Source of the DNA: Pseudovibrio ascidiaceicola
GTDB taxonomy: Bacteria > Pseudomonadota > Alphaproteobacteria > Rhizobiales > Stappiaceae
NCBI RefSeq assembly: GCF_900114245.1
Contig: NZ_FOSK01000002.1
Span: 186,001 to 250,000 of the forward strand
Direction: 5' to 3'
DNA: 64,000 nucleotides
The notes beneath the pieces were generated by a model that was given only the letters and a program-made list of their open reading frames with translations, searched no databases and had not been told where the DNA came from. This document shows positions 16,707-25,578 of this stretch, one piece after another; positions within the stretch are counted from its first letter, which is position 1; each line of letters begins with the position of its first letter. The translations under genes were made by a program, and so were the position numbers.

Positions 16707-17336
16707 GAAAATCAAATCACTTGCGACCTTGCCAAGGATGAGCGCTGCAAAAAGCAGTAGGATGATGCCTGCCCCATGGTTGATGGTGGAAAGCCAGTTG
16801 TCATTCATGCGATTTCGCAGCTTGGACACCAGCGCCGACAGGCAAGCCCACCACAAAAGTGCACCAGTCAACACGCCCAGCACGAGCGCCAAAGCACCGA
16901 CATAGTCCCCCTTCTCGGGCGCATGCTCTCCCAGCGAGCCGAAAATTGCGATAAAGCCCAGGATCGCGCCTGGATTGGTCACTGTCATGGCGAAAGAGAC
17001 AATCATACCGCGCCAGATCGTTGGACCACCGTCGCTCCCCCCTTTCAGGTGCGGATGAGAGCGGAACACAACAATACCGAAGATGATTAGAAGAAGACCA
17101 CCTATGGTCTGGATATAGAATTCATGCCGTTCAACGAACTCTGATATTGCTGTCACGCCGAAAGCAGCAGCGGTTGCAAATACACCGTCGGCCAGGACTG
17201 CCCCAAAGCCAGCAATGAGGCCCGGAAGGAAGCCGTAATGCACTGCCCTTCTGATTGCCAACACGTTTACAGGGCCAATCGGTGCAGACGTTACGAGCCC
17301 GATAATCATACCTGTAATGAAGAGTTCAATATTCAA
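16704..17336 (-). CDS. LysE family exporter
   Basis: A 210-residue integral membrane protein with about six hydrophobic segments. The N-terminal half carries the LysE/RhtB pattern, including SAPIGPVNVLAIRRAVHYGF and GFGAVLADGVFATAAAFG, and TNPGAILGFIAIFGS follows in the middle. LysE proteins export amino acids or related small solutes by proton antiport. The substrate is unknown and no LysR-type regulator is adjacent. The start codon is TTG at 17336. Confidence 0.88.
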   Translation of the reverse strand: MNIELFITGMIIGLVTSAPIGPVNVLAIRRAVHYGFLPGLIAGFGAVLADGVFATAAAFGVTAISEFVERHEFYIQTIGGLLLIIFGIVVFRSHPHLKGGSDGGPTIWRGMIVSFAMTVTNPGAILGFIAIFGSLGEHAPEKGDYVGALALVLGVLTGALLWWACLSALVSKLRNRMNDNWLSTINHGAGIILLLFAALILGKVASDLIF

Positions 17337-17506
17337 CGCTTTAATCCAAACTTCCCAACTACGCAGAAGACCTGTCAGATCTTCCTATAAATTCTCTAAA
17401 GGCCCTTTAGCTTGTGCATAGGTTAGGGTCCGTTTCTTCCTTGATTCCTCACAAGCCCTTAAACTAGAAGCAAAGCACAAGCCCTACGTCCGTTTCGGAG
17501 CACTTC

Positions 17507-18172
17507 ATGTATTTTCGCCTACTCATCATAGGGTTACTTTGCACTACAGCTCCGGCTATGGCTGCAACACAGGCTATCAAGACCGAAACGATTCGCATTC
17601 AACGCCCCAAGGCTGAGCAATTTCCTCTGCTTGATGAAGGTTTCAACAGAGATACCAGCGGTGAAGATGCTTTGGACAGTGAGTTTGCGGAGGAACCTCC
17701 GTTGCCAAAGCTGGACGTCTTTTATGACGATACAGAATTGCCGGAGGCTGTCAGAGCAACTCGCGCGACACTGATCAAGATTGCTCGTAGCGGCGATGTT
17801 GCTGCGCTGGCGCCTTTGTTTGCCAAGCAAGAGCAACCACCGGAACTCTCGTTCACACCTGTACGCGATCCGGTCAGCTTTCTGAAAGACAGCTCTGGTG
17901 ATGGTGAAGGGCACGAGATCCTCGCAATCCTACTGGACATTGTGACAGCCGGATATGTGCGGCTCAACGAGGGAACAGAAGAAGAGACTTATATCTGGCC
18001 TTACTTTGCCCGTTACCCTTTGCATGACCTGTCCCCGTCTCAAAAGGTTGAGATGTACCAGATCGTCACTGCTGCAGATTACTTTGAAATGCTGGATTAT
18101 GGTGCATGGACCTTCTATCGCCTTGGCATTTCCAAGGATGGGGATGTGCGAAGCTTTATTGCCGGAGACTAA
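17507..18172 (+). CDS. Conserved secreted protein of unknown function
   Basis: A 221-residue protein with a signal peptide (MYFRLLIIGLLCTTAPAMAA, cleavage likely after AMA). The mature part is acidic, with an ARSGDVAALAPLFAKQEQPP region and a C-terminal block containing YIWPYFARYPLHDLSPSQ and YGAWTFYRLGISKDGDVRSF. GGAG lies before the ATG. The overall look is of a periplasmic protein conserved in Rhizobiales, but I cannot name its family. Confidence 0.72.
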   Translation: MYFRLLIIGLLCTTAPAMAATQAIKTETIRIQRPKAEQFPLLDEGFNRDTSGEDALDSEFAEEPPLPKLDVFYDDTELPEAVRATRATLIKIARSGDVAALAPLFAKQEQPPELSFTPVRDPVSFLKDSSGDGEGHEILAILLDIVTAGYVRLNEGTEEETYIWPYFARYPLHDLSPSQKVEMYQIVTAADYFEMLDYGAWTFYRLGISKDGDVRSFIAGD

Positions 18173-18197
18173 ACCGTCTTCGATGACCGGTTGATGA

Positions 18198-18228
18198 AAG
18201 CCCATCAAAAGTTCTGGTGGGCTTTTCG
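18198..18228. terminator. Bidirectional terminator between convergent genes
   Basis: AAGCCCATCA pairs with TGGTGGGCTT, with one wobble, around AAAGTTC. A T-run lies to the right and an A-run to the left, so it can serve both the secreted-protein gene and btaB. Confidence 0.8.
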
Positions 18229-18237
18229 TTTGATGCC

Positions 18238-18978
18238 TTATCCAGCCTTGCGGATTTCGCGGTGACTTTCGTTCTCCGCTTTCAGCAGGTCCATTTGCTC
18301 CGGCTTTTCCATGAAACGAGTGTAGAAGCTGCTGTCGAGTTCCGCGTAATAAGCATATCCGCGATAGAGTGGCAGAAAACGCATTTTGGCGCGTTTGTCC
18401 TGCGCGATATCATGAAGGACATCCTTGAGGTTTTCACGCGGTAAGACGTGGAACCTGCCGAGCCACTTTTTGAGCATCAGCTTGAACAGGCCGGGCAGTC
18501 TTTCCTGCTGGCCAAAGTCCACGACTGAGAGCTGACCGCCTTTCGCCAGAAGCTTTGTGCCATTGCGCAGGGCTTCTTCCCATGGCGGGATCATAGAGAC
18601 GCAGTAGGACAGGAAAACACGGTCGAAGGTGTCGATGCCGAACTTCTCGAACGGATCAAAGCTTGTGGCGTCACCCTGAGCCAGATGGATCCGGTGAGAC
18701 AGGTCCGCTTTGTGTATGTTGGCCTCTGCGGTTTTCAGCATTTCTTCGGAGATATCGACGCCAAAGAACTGGCAGGTTGGGTAAGCCCTTGCGGCTTCAA
18801 TCAAGTTGCGGCCAGTTCCGCAGCCGAGCTCCAGAACCGTGCTGCCGCGCGGTGCTGCCAAATGCTTGATCAAATGATCCCGCCCAAGAAGGTAATGCTT
18901 TCTGGTCAGATCATAAAAATGCCGTTGGTTCTTATAGATTTTATCCATCAGTGAGGCTGAGGACTTTACATTCGCCAT
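18238..18978 (-). CDS. btaB: Betaine lipid N-methyltransferase BtaB
   Basis: Methylates diacylglyceryl-homoserine three times with SAM to give the betaine lipid diacylglyceryl-N,N,N-trimethylhomoserine (DGTS). The 246-residue protein has a classical SAM motif VLELGCGTGRNLIEAAR near residue 48, FFGVDISEEML, and VFLSYCVSMIPPWEEAL. The C-terminus has LPLYRGYAYYAELDSS. The assignment rests mainly on its position 28 bases behind btaA, in the same orientation, with a GAGGGAAG ribosome site. The product replaces phospholipids when phosphate is scarce in related bacteria. Confidence 0.9.
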   Translation of the reverse strand: MANVKSSASLMDKIYKNQRHFYDLTRKHYLLGRDHLIKHLAAPRGSTVLELGCGTGRNLIEAARAYPTCQFFGVDISEEMLKTAEANIHKADLSHRIHLAQGDATSFDPFEKFGIDTFDRVFLSYCVSMIPPWEEALRNGTKLLAKGGQLSVVDFGQQERLPGLFKLMLKKWLGRFHVLPRENLKDVLHDIAQDKRAKMRFLPLYRGYAYYAELDSSFYTRFMEKPEQMDLLKAENESHREIRKAG

Positions 18979-19006
18979 TTCACTTCCCTCACATGCTTAT
19001 TCTTGT

Positions 19007-20269
19007 TCAGTTATAGATGTAGAGGTGGAAACCACCGTAGATGGAGGAGCGGTCCAGCTTGTTGAGGCGTGCGCTTTCAGCCGCCTCATAGGTCCACTGC
19101 CCCAGTATTTCGTTATTGACCCGCCCCGGCAGAATGCTTGGCTCGCCAGCCGTTCTGAAGATGACGCGCGCTCCTTGTCGTGCCGTTCGGGATATTCCTG
19201 CCCATAGATCGTTCAGCTGCCTGTCTGTCATCCAATCCTGCGCATCCAGCAGGACGTAAGCATCAAGGCTATTTGCATCCTGATTATCCAGATGCTCTGT
19301 GAAAGACCGATTAACAACGCGCACATGGGAGGTTCTTTTACGAATTTCCAGGAAGTGTTGCGGCTTCAGATAGGGTGGCAAAGGGCCAGAAAGTCCGGTT
19401 CCACTGTGTGTTTGAGAGGGTGCATATCCACGGGTGAAGGCTTGCCAGGCGAAGTAATTGTCTTCCATTGGAAAGTCGCAGGCCAGCTTTTCAAGGCGTT
19501 GTTTGAGAACGCCTGCCATGTTGCCACCGCCTTCTGCTGCGAGGCTCTCATACTGCGCTGGTGGGATGCCGAGGCCATAGAGCGACATCTTCTTGGAGGT
19601 TACCCAGCGGATCAGACGCTTATCAAAGAGTGGTGCCAGGACTTTGTCGAAATATGACCGTTGTTCATTCAGATCACGTGCTTCTGCCATTTTGCTCAGG
19701 TCAACGCCGTAGATCTTTGCGATGAAGTGACCAAACCCGATGAAGTAGCCAAGCATGCCGTGGTGGTAGACGTCTCGGGAGAACAACGTGATGCGCTTGC
19801 GGCCCCACGCTGTCATGTCTCGCCCTTCCCAGTAAGCCATGGTTTCCGGATCAATGGCGGGCTTCAAGTACTTCTCGTAGGCGGCAATATTTGCTTTCTC
19901 ATCAGCCTCACCGAAGAACCGGTAGAACATCTCATAGTCCGGGAACTCTTCCAATGCCGTCAGTTTCAGGCGATTCAAGGCCACATGCGCGCGGTTGAGA
20001 TCAACCGCCGTAATCTCTTGCGGGTCTGCGGTGAGATAAGACATGACATTGCAGCCACCGGAGGCGATTGTCACCATTTTGGAATCTGGCTTGAGTTGCA
20101 GTGCCTGCATATCCACCTCTGGATCCTCCCAGATCTGCGGATAAACCAGCCCCTTAAATGCGAAGGTGAACAGGCGCTCCAGCACGCCTTCCATGGAGAT
20201 CAGTTTTGAACGATGTACTGCACGATCCAAACGTTTCTTTGACTGCCTGATAGTTGATGTCACGTGCAT
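19007..20269 (-). CDS. btaA: S-adenosylmethionine:diacylglycerol 3-amino-3-carboxypropyl transferase BtaA
   Basis: First enzyme of betaine-lipid synthesis: transfers the aminocarboxypropyl group of SAM to diacylglycerol. The DUF3419 pattern is visible: LFTFAFKGLVYPQIWEDPEV, TIASGGCNVMSYLTADP, EITAVDLNRAHVALNRLKL and, near the end, GARVIFRTAGEPSILPGRV. The ATG at 20269 gives 420 residues, a normal length; the open frame begins with a TTG at 20281 and neither has a good ribosome site. In Rhizobiaceae and Rhodobacter the btaAB operon is induced by phosphate limitation through PhoB; I could not find a convincing Pho box upstream. Confidence 0.92.
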   Translation of the reverse strand: MHVTSTIRQSKKRLDRAVHRSKLISMEGVLERLFTFAFKGLVYPQIWEDPEVDMQALQLKPDSKMVTIASGGCNVMSYLTADPQEITAVDLNRAHVALNRLKLTALEEFPDYEMFYRFFGEADEKANIAAYEKYLKPAIDPETMAYWEGRDMTAWGRKRITLFSRDVYHHGMLGYFIGFGHFIAKIYGVDLSKMAEARDLNEQRSYFDKVLAPLFDKRLIRWVTSKKMSLYGLGIPPAQYESLAAEGGGNMAGVLKQRLEKLACDFPMEDNYFAWQAFTRGYAPSQTHSGTGLSGPLPPYLKPQHFLEIRKRTSHVRVVNRSFTEHLDNQDANSLDAYVLLDAQDWMTDRQLNDLWAGISRTARQGARVIFRTAGEPSILPGRVNNEILGQWTYEAAESARLNKLDRSSIYGGFHLYIYN

Positions 20270-20281
20270 CTCCAGAATCAA

Positions 20282-20591
20282 GAACTGAAATCAATCGAGA
20301 GAAAGAGTTAGTTCACGCACACGACAGTTTTGCGACGTCGAAACATCGATGCTATTTGCAGAATGACCTCAGAAAAGCGGTAATACTGGATTGTGCTGGT
20401 AAACAACTCAGTGCACTTTCATTTCTATTTATCTGCCTCATCTTTCGTAATTTTTGATCCCCTCAGAGGCTATAAAATGCGGGTGCAGTGTTCCAGCTTC
20501 ACCCACAGAAACTATTCTTTTTCCGTGGTGTGCGCATAGCTGATGGGTTATGAAACACTCTTGTTGTTTTATTCATTGGAAGGACGGACCC
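20282..20591. other. Intergenic region between btaA and ygfZ
   Basis: About 310 bases separating divergent genes. It should hold both promoters. Only a weak, unconvincing Pho-box-like string was found (CTGTCGT near 20324). No RNA gene or repeat was seen. Confidence 0.4.
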
Positions 20592-21434
20592 ATGGCATCA
20601 CAACGTACCATTCTCACTTCACGTCGGCTCGTGAAGGTTTTTGGCGAAGATGCCAAGGAGTTTCTGCAAAATCTCGTCAGCTGTGACATTAGCGAGATTG
20701 ATGCGATATCCAGCAGCTTCGGCGCCCTTCTCACGCCTCAGGGCAAGATCCTCTGGGACTTCATTGTGTTTGCAGATGAAAGCACGGGTGGTTTCCTGAT
20801 TGATGTGAGCACTGATGAACTCGATGCGTTTGCCAAGCGTCTTGGCTTCTACAAGCTTCGCGCCAAGGTGACTGTGGAACCCGCAGATGAGACCATGCAT
20901 GTGATCGCAGAATGGGGAGATGATTTGCCAGCGGACAAACCGCGCGATCCTCGCCATGCTGACATGGGTGTTCGTTATATCGGCTCTGGATCAGTGGAAG
21001 AGACAGCCTCGCAAGCTGATTATCATGCGCACCGTATCCAGCTTGGCATTCCGCAAAGCGGGCTGGACTTTCAGCTGGCAGACGTGTTTCCGCACGATAC
21101 AGATATGGACAATCTCAACGGAGTGGCTTTCTCCAAGGGTTGCTTTATCGGGCAAGAGGTTGTTTCCCGCATGAAGCACCGTGGAACAGCCCGTAAGCGT
21201 ATCATCAAAGTTTCCGCAGACAGTGCACTGCCTGCCGCCGGTAGTGATGTTCTGGCTGGAGAGAAGAGCGTTGGTACATTGGGATCCTCCCAAGGCAACA
21301 ACGGATTGGCATTGCTGCGACTGGACAGAGTGAAAACTGCTATGGATGCAGGCATGATACTGACCAGTGAAGGCGTTACGCTCACCCCTTCCATTCAAGA
21401 GTGGGCAAGTTTCAACTGGCCTTCATCTAATTAA
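20592..21434 (+). CDS. ygfZ: YgfZ/GcvT-domain folate-dependent protein
   Basis: A 280-residue relative of the glycine-cleavage T protein. The diagnostic YgfZ motif is KGCFIGQEV near residue 185. The N-terminus contains FGEDAKEFLQNLVSCDISE and GALLTPQGKILWDFIV. YgfZ proteins bind tetrahydrofolate and support repair or assembly of some iron-sulfur enzymes, including the tRNA-modifying MiaB. The start at 20592 has GGAAGGACGG in front; the frame is open from 20550. Confidence 0.9.
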   Translation: MASQRTILTSRRLVKVFGEDAKEFLQNLVSCDISEIDAISSSFGALLTPQGKILWDFIVFADESTGGFLIDVSTDELDAFAKRLGFYKLRAKVTVEPADETMHVIAEWGDDLPADKPRDPRHADMGVRYIGSGSVEETASQADYHAHRIQLGIPQSGLDFQLADVFPHDTDMDNLNGVAFSKGCFIGQEVVSRMKHRGTARKRIIKVSADSALPAAGSDVLAGEKSVGTLGSSQGNNGLALLRLDRVKTAMDAGMILTSEGVTLTPSIQEWASFNWPSSN

Positions 21435-21500
21435 GAGATATTGCTATAGCAGTTCGCATTTAAGTTGGAACAGATGAACGGCTTTAGCCTTTGTTTTTGC

Positions 21501-21541
21501 GTATCTTTATCCGAAAATAGGTTTCCACTTTTCGGAGATAC
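21501..21541. repeat. Palindromic intergenic element, copy 2
   Basis: GTATCT (21501-21506) and CCGAAAA (21511-21517) pair with TTTTCGG (21529-21535) and AGATAC (21536-21541). Sequence and layout match the element at 15401-15444. It lies between ygfZ and the HD-phosphohydrolase gene. Confidence 0.6.
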
Positions 21542-21585
21542 ACTGTAGAAACCACTGTAACCTTGACGACTGGCTTGATTGACTA

Positions 21586-22227
21586 ATGTGCGCAGAGCTT
21601 TCTTCATCTTCCCCACGTGCCTGGCAGCGGATGCTTTCTGGCAGAAGACTTAATCTTCTCGATCCGTCTCCGTTGGATGTGGAACTCTCTGATATTGCGC
21701 ACGGCCTTGCACGTGTTGCACGGTGGAATGGGCAGACGATTGGAGATCATGCGTTCTCAGTTGCTCAACACTGTGTGGTGGTGGAAGAGATTGCGCTGAT
21801 GCTCAAGCCTGATCTTGATATTCAATGGCGTATGGCAATCTTGCTACATGACGCGCCTGAATACGTGATCGGGGATATGATCTCGCCGTTCAAGAACGTG
21901 ATGGGTGGCACTTACAAGGCCGTTGAAGAGCGGCTACACCATGCCATTCACGGAGCGTTTAATCTGCCACCTGACTTACCAGTCAGCATTGCCAAGCTTG
22001 CCAAGAAGGCCGACATTATCAGTGCTTATCTGGAAGCGATCCATCTGGCGGGCTTCAGCAAGGCAGAGGCTGACAAGATTTTTGGAAAGCCTGCAAAAGT
22101 TACAGCCGAGCAACTGGACGCTTTGGCGGCAAGCATTGAGCCGCTGCCAACCAAGGATGCACAAGAGGCCTTTCTGGCACGGTTTGCTGAGCTTAATGAA
22201 GCGCGCAAGATTGTTGGAGGCCGCTGA
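21586..22227 (+). CDS. HD-domain phosphohydrolase (YfbR-like)
   Basis: A 213-residue HD-domain protein. Metal ligands are visible in order: H in GDHAFSVAQHC, the HD pair in LLHDAPEYVIGDM, and an Asp in AKLAKKADIISAYLEA. The pattern resembles YfbR-type 5'-(deoxy)nucleotidases, which dephosphorylate nucleoside monophosphates. Its stop codon shares one base with the start of the next gene, so it is part of a tightly coupled three-gene unit with a tyrosine phosphatase and nadQ. The context suggests a role in nucleotide or NAD turnover. Confidence 0.85.
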   Translation: MCAELSSSSPRAWQRMLSGRRLNLLDPSPLDVELSDIAHGLARVARWNGQTIGDHAFSVAQHCVVVEEIALMLKPDLDIQWRMAILLHDAPEYVIGDMISPFKNVMGGTYKAVEERLHHAIHGAFNLPPDLPVSIAKLAKKADIISAYLEAIHLAGFSKAEADKIFGKPAKVTAEQLDALAASIEPLPTKDAQEAFLARFAELNEARKIVGGR

Positions 22228-22751
22228 TGTTGCATGTCTGTCCACTTTCCAAGCTGGAAGACACGTTGACCACAGCAAGCCCGAGCCATGTGCTCTCTCT
22301 CGTTTCTCCGGGAACAGAGGTGATCTTACCTGCTGAGATAAAACCTGATCACCATCTGGTGCTGGAATTCAATGACATTGCCGAGCCCCGCGAAGGCCTG
22401 CTTGCGCCCAATAGGGCACATGTGGAGCAATTGCTGGAGTTTTCCTGTGGGGCTGCACGGGAAGGCTGCTTGCTGGTCCATTGCTGGGCTGGTGTCAGCC
22501 GGTCAACAGCTGCTGCCTACATCATCACGTGTGCGACCATGCCGGATACGGATGAACGTGCGCTGGCCCAACATTTGCGCAAGGTTTCTCCTGTAGCCAC
22601 ACCCAATCCGCTGCTTATCTCTTTGGCAGACACTCTTTTGCAGCGAAATGGGCGCATGATACAATCTATCATCGAGCTTGGTCGCGGTGCAGAAACCTTT
22701 GAGGGCAACCAGTTCTCACTTGATCCTGCCGCACTTGTTGAACTTGTATGA
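22227..22751 (+). CDS. Tyrosine/dual-specificity phosphatase family protein
   Basis: A 174-residue cysteine phosphatase. The signature HCWAGVSRS (H-C-x5-R-S) lies at about residues 85-93 with the nucleophilic Cys86. An upstream acidic segment (EFNDIAEPREG) is the likely general-acid loop. A GGAGG ribosome site lies within the preceding gene. It overlaps the upstream HD gene by one base and nadQ by four bases (ATGA). In bacteria such proteins act on phosphotyrosine, phosphoinositides or nucleotides; the substrate cannot be told here. Confidence 0.85.
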   Translation: MLHVCPLSKLEDTLTTASPSHVLSLVSPGTEVILPAEIKPDHHLVLEFNDIAEPREGLLAPNRAHVEQLLEFSCGAAREGCLLVHCWAGVSRSTAAAYIITCATMPDTDERALAQHLRKVSPVATPNPLLISLADTLLQRNGRMIQSIIELGRGAETFEGNQFSLDPAALVELV

Positions 22752-23797
22752 CGGATACGGAGCAAACCTGGATGAGCAATGCAGTGGAAACAGGAAGTGC
22801 AGCCCAACGCGGTGCTGACATGGAGCCTGTTCAGCTTGGCATTGGTCTGAATGCTGTCATTGTTTCAGTTAAGGACAAAGTCCCCTTTGTTCTGACAGTT
22901 CCGCAAAAAGTACCTGATGAATTGTCCGGCCTGCCCTCTGGCCCGTTTGATCCGCGTGTGCACCGCACCTTTGAGCTGGGCTTGCGTGCGTTTGTTGAAG
23001 AGCAGACTGCCCTTCATATTGGCCATGTGGAACAGCTTTATACCTTTGGTGATCGTGACAGATATTCTCTGGCGAGGGTTGGGGAGCCGCATATGGTTTC
23101 TGTCGGCTATCTGGCCTTGACCCGTCAAACACCAGAATCTGAACGACTGCTTGCCAGACAAGGTGCCCGTTGGCGTCCGTGGTATGACTTTTTTCCTTGG
23201 GAAGATTGGCGTGGTGGCCAACCAAAGATGCTGGAAGAAATCATACATCCCAGCATGGAGACCTTCACCAAGGCGCCGGATGACGATGCCAAAACCTACC
23301 ATGAACTCAGCCGGAAAGATCGCTACCAGCTCGCCTTTGGCGTCGGCTCCTTGAAATGGGATGAGGAACGCGTTTTAGACCGTTACGAGTTGCTTTATGG
23401 CTCCGGTCTTATGCGTGAGGCCTTGCGCGATAAACAACCAACTGCACTGGAACGCGGGACCTTGCCAGACCTTGGCGAGGGACTTGCCCACGATCACCGC
23501 CGTATTCTGGCAACAGCTCTCTCCCGGCTGCGGGCAAAACTGAAGTATCGGCCTGTTGTTTTCGAATTGATGCCACCTGAGTTTACCCTGACCGATCTAC
23601 AGCAGACAGTTGAGGCTATTTCTGGTCGTCATATTCATAAGCAGAACTTCCGCCGTTTGGTGGAAACAGGACAGCTGGTTGAACAGACAGGTAGAACCTC
23701 AACCGCGACGGGCGGACGACCAGCGGCCCTTTACCGGTTCAGAAGAGACATTTTAAAGGAGCGTCCTGCCCCGGGATTGCGCGTTAGCCTGCTCTGA
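22748..23797 (+). CDS. nadQ: NAD metabolism regulator, NadQ type (COG4111)
   Basis: A 349-residue protein with an N-terminal NUDIX-like fold (LGIGLNAVIVSVKDKVPFVL) lacking an intact NUDIX box, a conserved middle region (WRPWYDFFPWEDWRGGQP) and a C-terminal winged-helix segment (FTLTDLQQTVEAISGRHIHK ending before GGRPAALYRF). I recognise this as the COG4111 protein called NadQ, the predicted repressor of nadABC in Rhizobiales. The nadABC operon lies 5.5 kb away with two palindromes in its promoter. The start may instead be ATG 22772, which has GGAG upstream. The sequence shows an ATGA overlap with the phosphatase gene. Confidence 0.8.
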   Translation: MTDTEQTWMSNAVETGSAAQRGADMEPVQLGIGLNAVIVSVKDKVPFVLTVPQKVPDELSGLPSGPFDPRVHRTFELGLRAFVEEQTALHIGHVEQLYTFGDRDRYSLARVGEPHMVSVGYLALTRQTPESERLLARQGARWRPWYDFFPWEDWRGGQPKMLEEIIHPSMETFTKAPDDDAKTYHELSRKDRYQLAFGVGSLKWDEERVLDRYELLYGSGLMREALRDKQPTALERGTLPDLGEGLAHDHRRILATALSRLRAKLKYRPVVFELMPPEFTLTDLQQTVEAISGRHIHKQNFRRLVETGQLVEQTGRTSTATGGRPAALYRFRRDILKERPAPGLRVSLL

Positions 23798-24305
23798 TTC
23801 ACATTTTCGCCTTAAATGACGTAAGGTTATCTACAATTTTTTTGAGTTTTTTCTCGGCAAAAATTCATAGGAAAAACGGAGTTGTGGATTTAACAGGGAG
23901 CCTTATGGTTAATCTTGTTAAGATTTTGATTGTGTTGATATCCTACAGCCGCACCAAGATATCACAGGTGTCATTTCCTGCATGACGCCTTTTGTTTCCT
24001 ATGATTTTTGGCCAACTGAAAAATCCACCCAGACATGAAATAGCCCTAGTTTTTTGGTGAGTACCGTCCCTGCATATTAACCATATGCTGACTGTCAGCG
24101 GCGTGAACTGTGGCAGAATAACTGGGGTTTTGGCGGGCTTAACTTTATATCAAGGTTAAAAGCGAAAAATGCACTCATCCGGAAAATTGACGGGTGGGAG
24201 TGTTTTATCGGGCTTCTTCATCCTGTCGATCTCAGAGTTTGGGGTTCCCTTTAGAGGGACTGAGAGACGCTGAGTTTTGGGGCGTTGATTTGGAGTAGAT
24301 TGCGT
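23798..24305. other. Long intergenic region before the cell wall hydrolase
   Basis: About 500 bases with no convincing gene. A 26-codon reading frame at 23905-23985 has a GGGAG ribosome-site-like string but is too short to trust. The segment is AT-rich at first and could hold a long 5' leader or a small RNA; no hairpin with a U-run was seen. Confidence 0.4.
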
Positions 24306-25463
24306 ATGTCGGGCCATGGGATGAAGAAGAATGCAGGACGCCGTGCTGTCCTCATGTACTTTAAGTACCCTATTCTAGCTGCAGGGCTTGCAGTTGGAAC
24401 CTTTGCTGCGTCTCCAGTTGCGTTGCAGGATATTCCGGCACTGACCGGAAACCTCGACGAGGAAATGCCGCGCTGGATGCAATCTGTCTCCTCGCGAGAC
24501 AGCCAGAAATTCGCAAAGTACTTCGTACCTCCTGAGAAGAAAGCTCCACAACGCCATGCGGTGAACCGCACCGGCAAGAGTGACATGCTCGTCACTACTC
24601 TGCCGAGCCGTGTTGTGGCCTTCATCCAGAATGCAGGCAAACCGAAGAGCTCCGACCGATTTGTTTCCCAGCTGCCGCAAATGGCTTTCAACGGCCATTA
24701 CGGCGGAGATGCGCTGGCTGGACTTGCCGACAACAATGGGCAGGCCGACACTTCGCCACTTGGCAAGGCAGCGCGCCGTGCAGCACTGGCAGCTCGCAAA
24801 CAGATTGCGCAGAAGACAGTTAAGCCAGCTACGCTTTCCATCGCCAAGCAAAACGAAATTGCTTTGGCAACCGCCTATGCTCCAGCAACACCGCAGACCA
24901 ACAAAGCACCGTTTGATGCGCTGCTGAGCAAGCCTAAAGTTTCGATTACGCCTTCCGGCAAGCCAACTCTTTCAGACAAGGAGCTGGCCTCCACTTCAGA
25001 GACCAATCCGCACTGGTGGTACATGCGCCAGTTGCCAAGTTCTGTGAAGAAATCCAAGAAGGAAATGCGCTGTCTGGCTGAGGCGATCTATTTTGAGGCG
25101 CGCAGTGAACCACGTGACGGGCAGATAGCCGTTGCGCAGGTTGTTCTCAACCGTCTGAAGAACCCAGCTTATCCGAATACGGTGTGTGGTGTGGTTTATC
25201 AGAACAAGGGCATGAAGAACGCCTGCCAGTTCTCCTTTGCGTGTGATGGTATTCCTGAGCGTGTGACTGAGGCTGGTCCATGGGCCAAAGCGAAGAAGAT
25301 CGCGCAGCAAATCGTAAAGGGTGAAGTGAGCATTCCGGCTGTTGATGCCTCAACTCATTACCATGCAACTTATGTTCACCCGAACTGGGCACCGACCATG
25401 CAGCGTAAGAAGCGTATTGGCAAGCACATCTTCTACAAGACCTATCGAGGTGGCTGGAGCTAA
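24306..25463 (+). CDS. SleB-like cell wall hydrolase (Hydrolase_2 family)
   Basis: A 385-residue exported protein. A hydrophobic segment after a basic start (YPILAAGLAVGTFAASPVAL) is a signal peptide or anchor. A long Ala/Lys/Pro-rich linker precedes the C-terminal catalytic domain, which begins at MRCLAEAIYFEARSEPRDG (catalytic Glu in EAIYFEA) and includes AQVVLNRLKNPAYPNTVCGV and CQFSFACDG. Relatives cleave peptidoglycan, as lytic transglycosylase-like or spore-cortex lytic enzymes. The start at 24306 is preferred over TTG 24285; ATG 24321 is possible. It stands alone and is followed by a terminator. Confidence 0.85.
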   Translation: MSGHGMKKNAGRRAVLMYFKYPILAAGLAVGTFAASPVALQDIPALTGNLDEEMPRWMQSVSSRDSQKFAKYFVPPEKKAPQRHAVNRTGKSDMLVTTLPSRVVAFIQNAGKPKSSDRFVSQLPQMAFNGHYGGDALAGLADNNGQADTSPLGKAARRAALAARKQIAQKTVKPATLSIAKQNEIALATAYAPATPQTNKAPFDALLSKPKVSITPSGKPTLSDKELASTSETNPHWWYMRQLPSSVKKSKKEMRCLAEAIYFEARSEPRDGQIAVAQVVLNRLKNPAYPNTVCGVVYQNKGMKNACQFSFACDGIPERVTEAGPWAKAKKIAQQIVKGEVSIPAVDASTHYHATYVHPNWAPTMQRKKRIGKHIFYKTYRGGWS

Positions 25464-25516
25464 TCCGCAACCTCATATGTGAGAGAATTTTGGTGGCCTG
25501 ACCGCTCCAATATTTA

Positions 25517-25557
25517 ACCCCGCACCAGCGATTGGCTGATGCGGGGTTTCTTTTTGT
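25517..25557 (+). terminator. Terminator after the cell wall hydrolase
   Basis: ACCCCGCACCAGC pairs with GCTGATGCGGGGT around a short loop, followed by TTTCTTTTTG. It lies about 55 bases after the stop codon. Confidence 0.88.
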
Positions 25558-25578
25558 CTAAACCTGCTTGTTGTGGCG

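Noticed and set aside
20282-20450. Pho-box-like string upstream of btaA
   Set aside because: Only one poor half-site was seen; two spaced CTGTCAT-like repeats are needed.
23905-23985. 26-codon hydrophobic frame with a GGGAG site
   Set aside because: Too short and without conservation evidence; could arise by chance.
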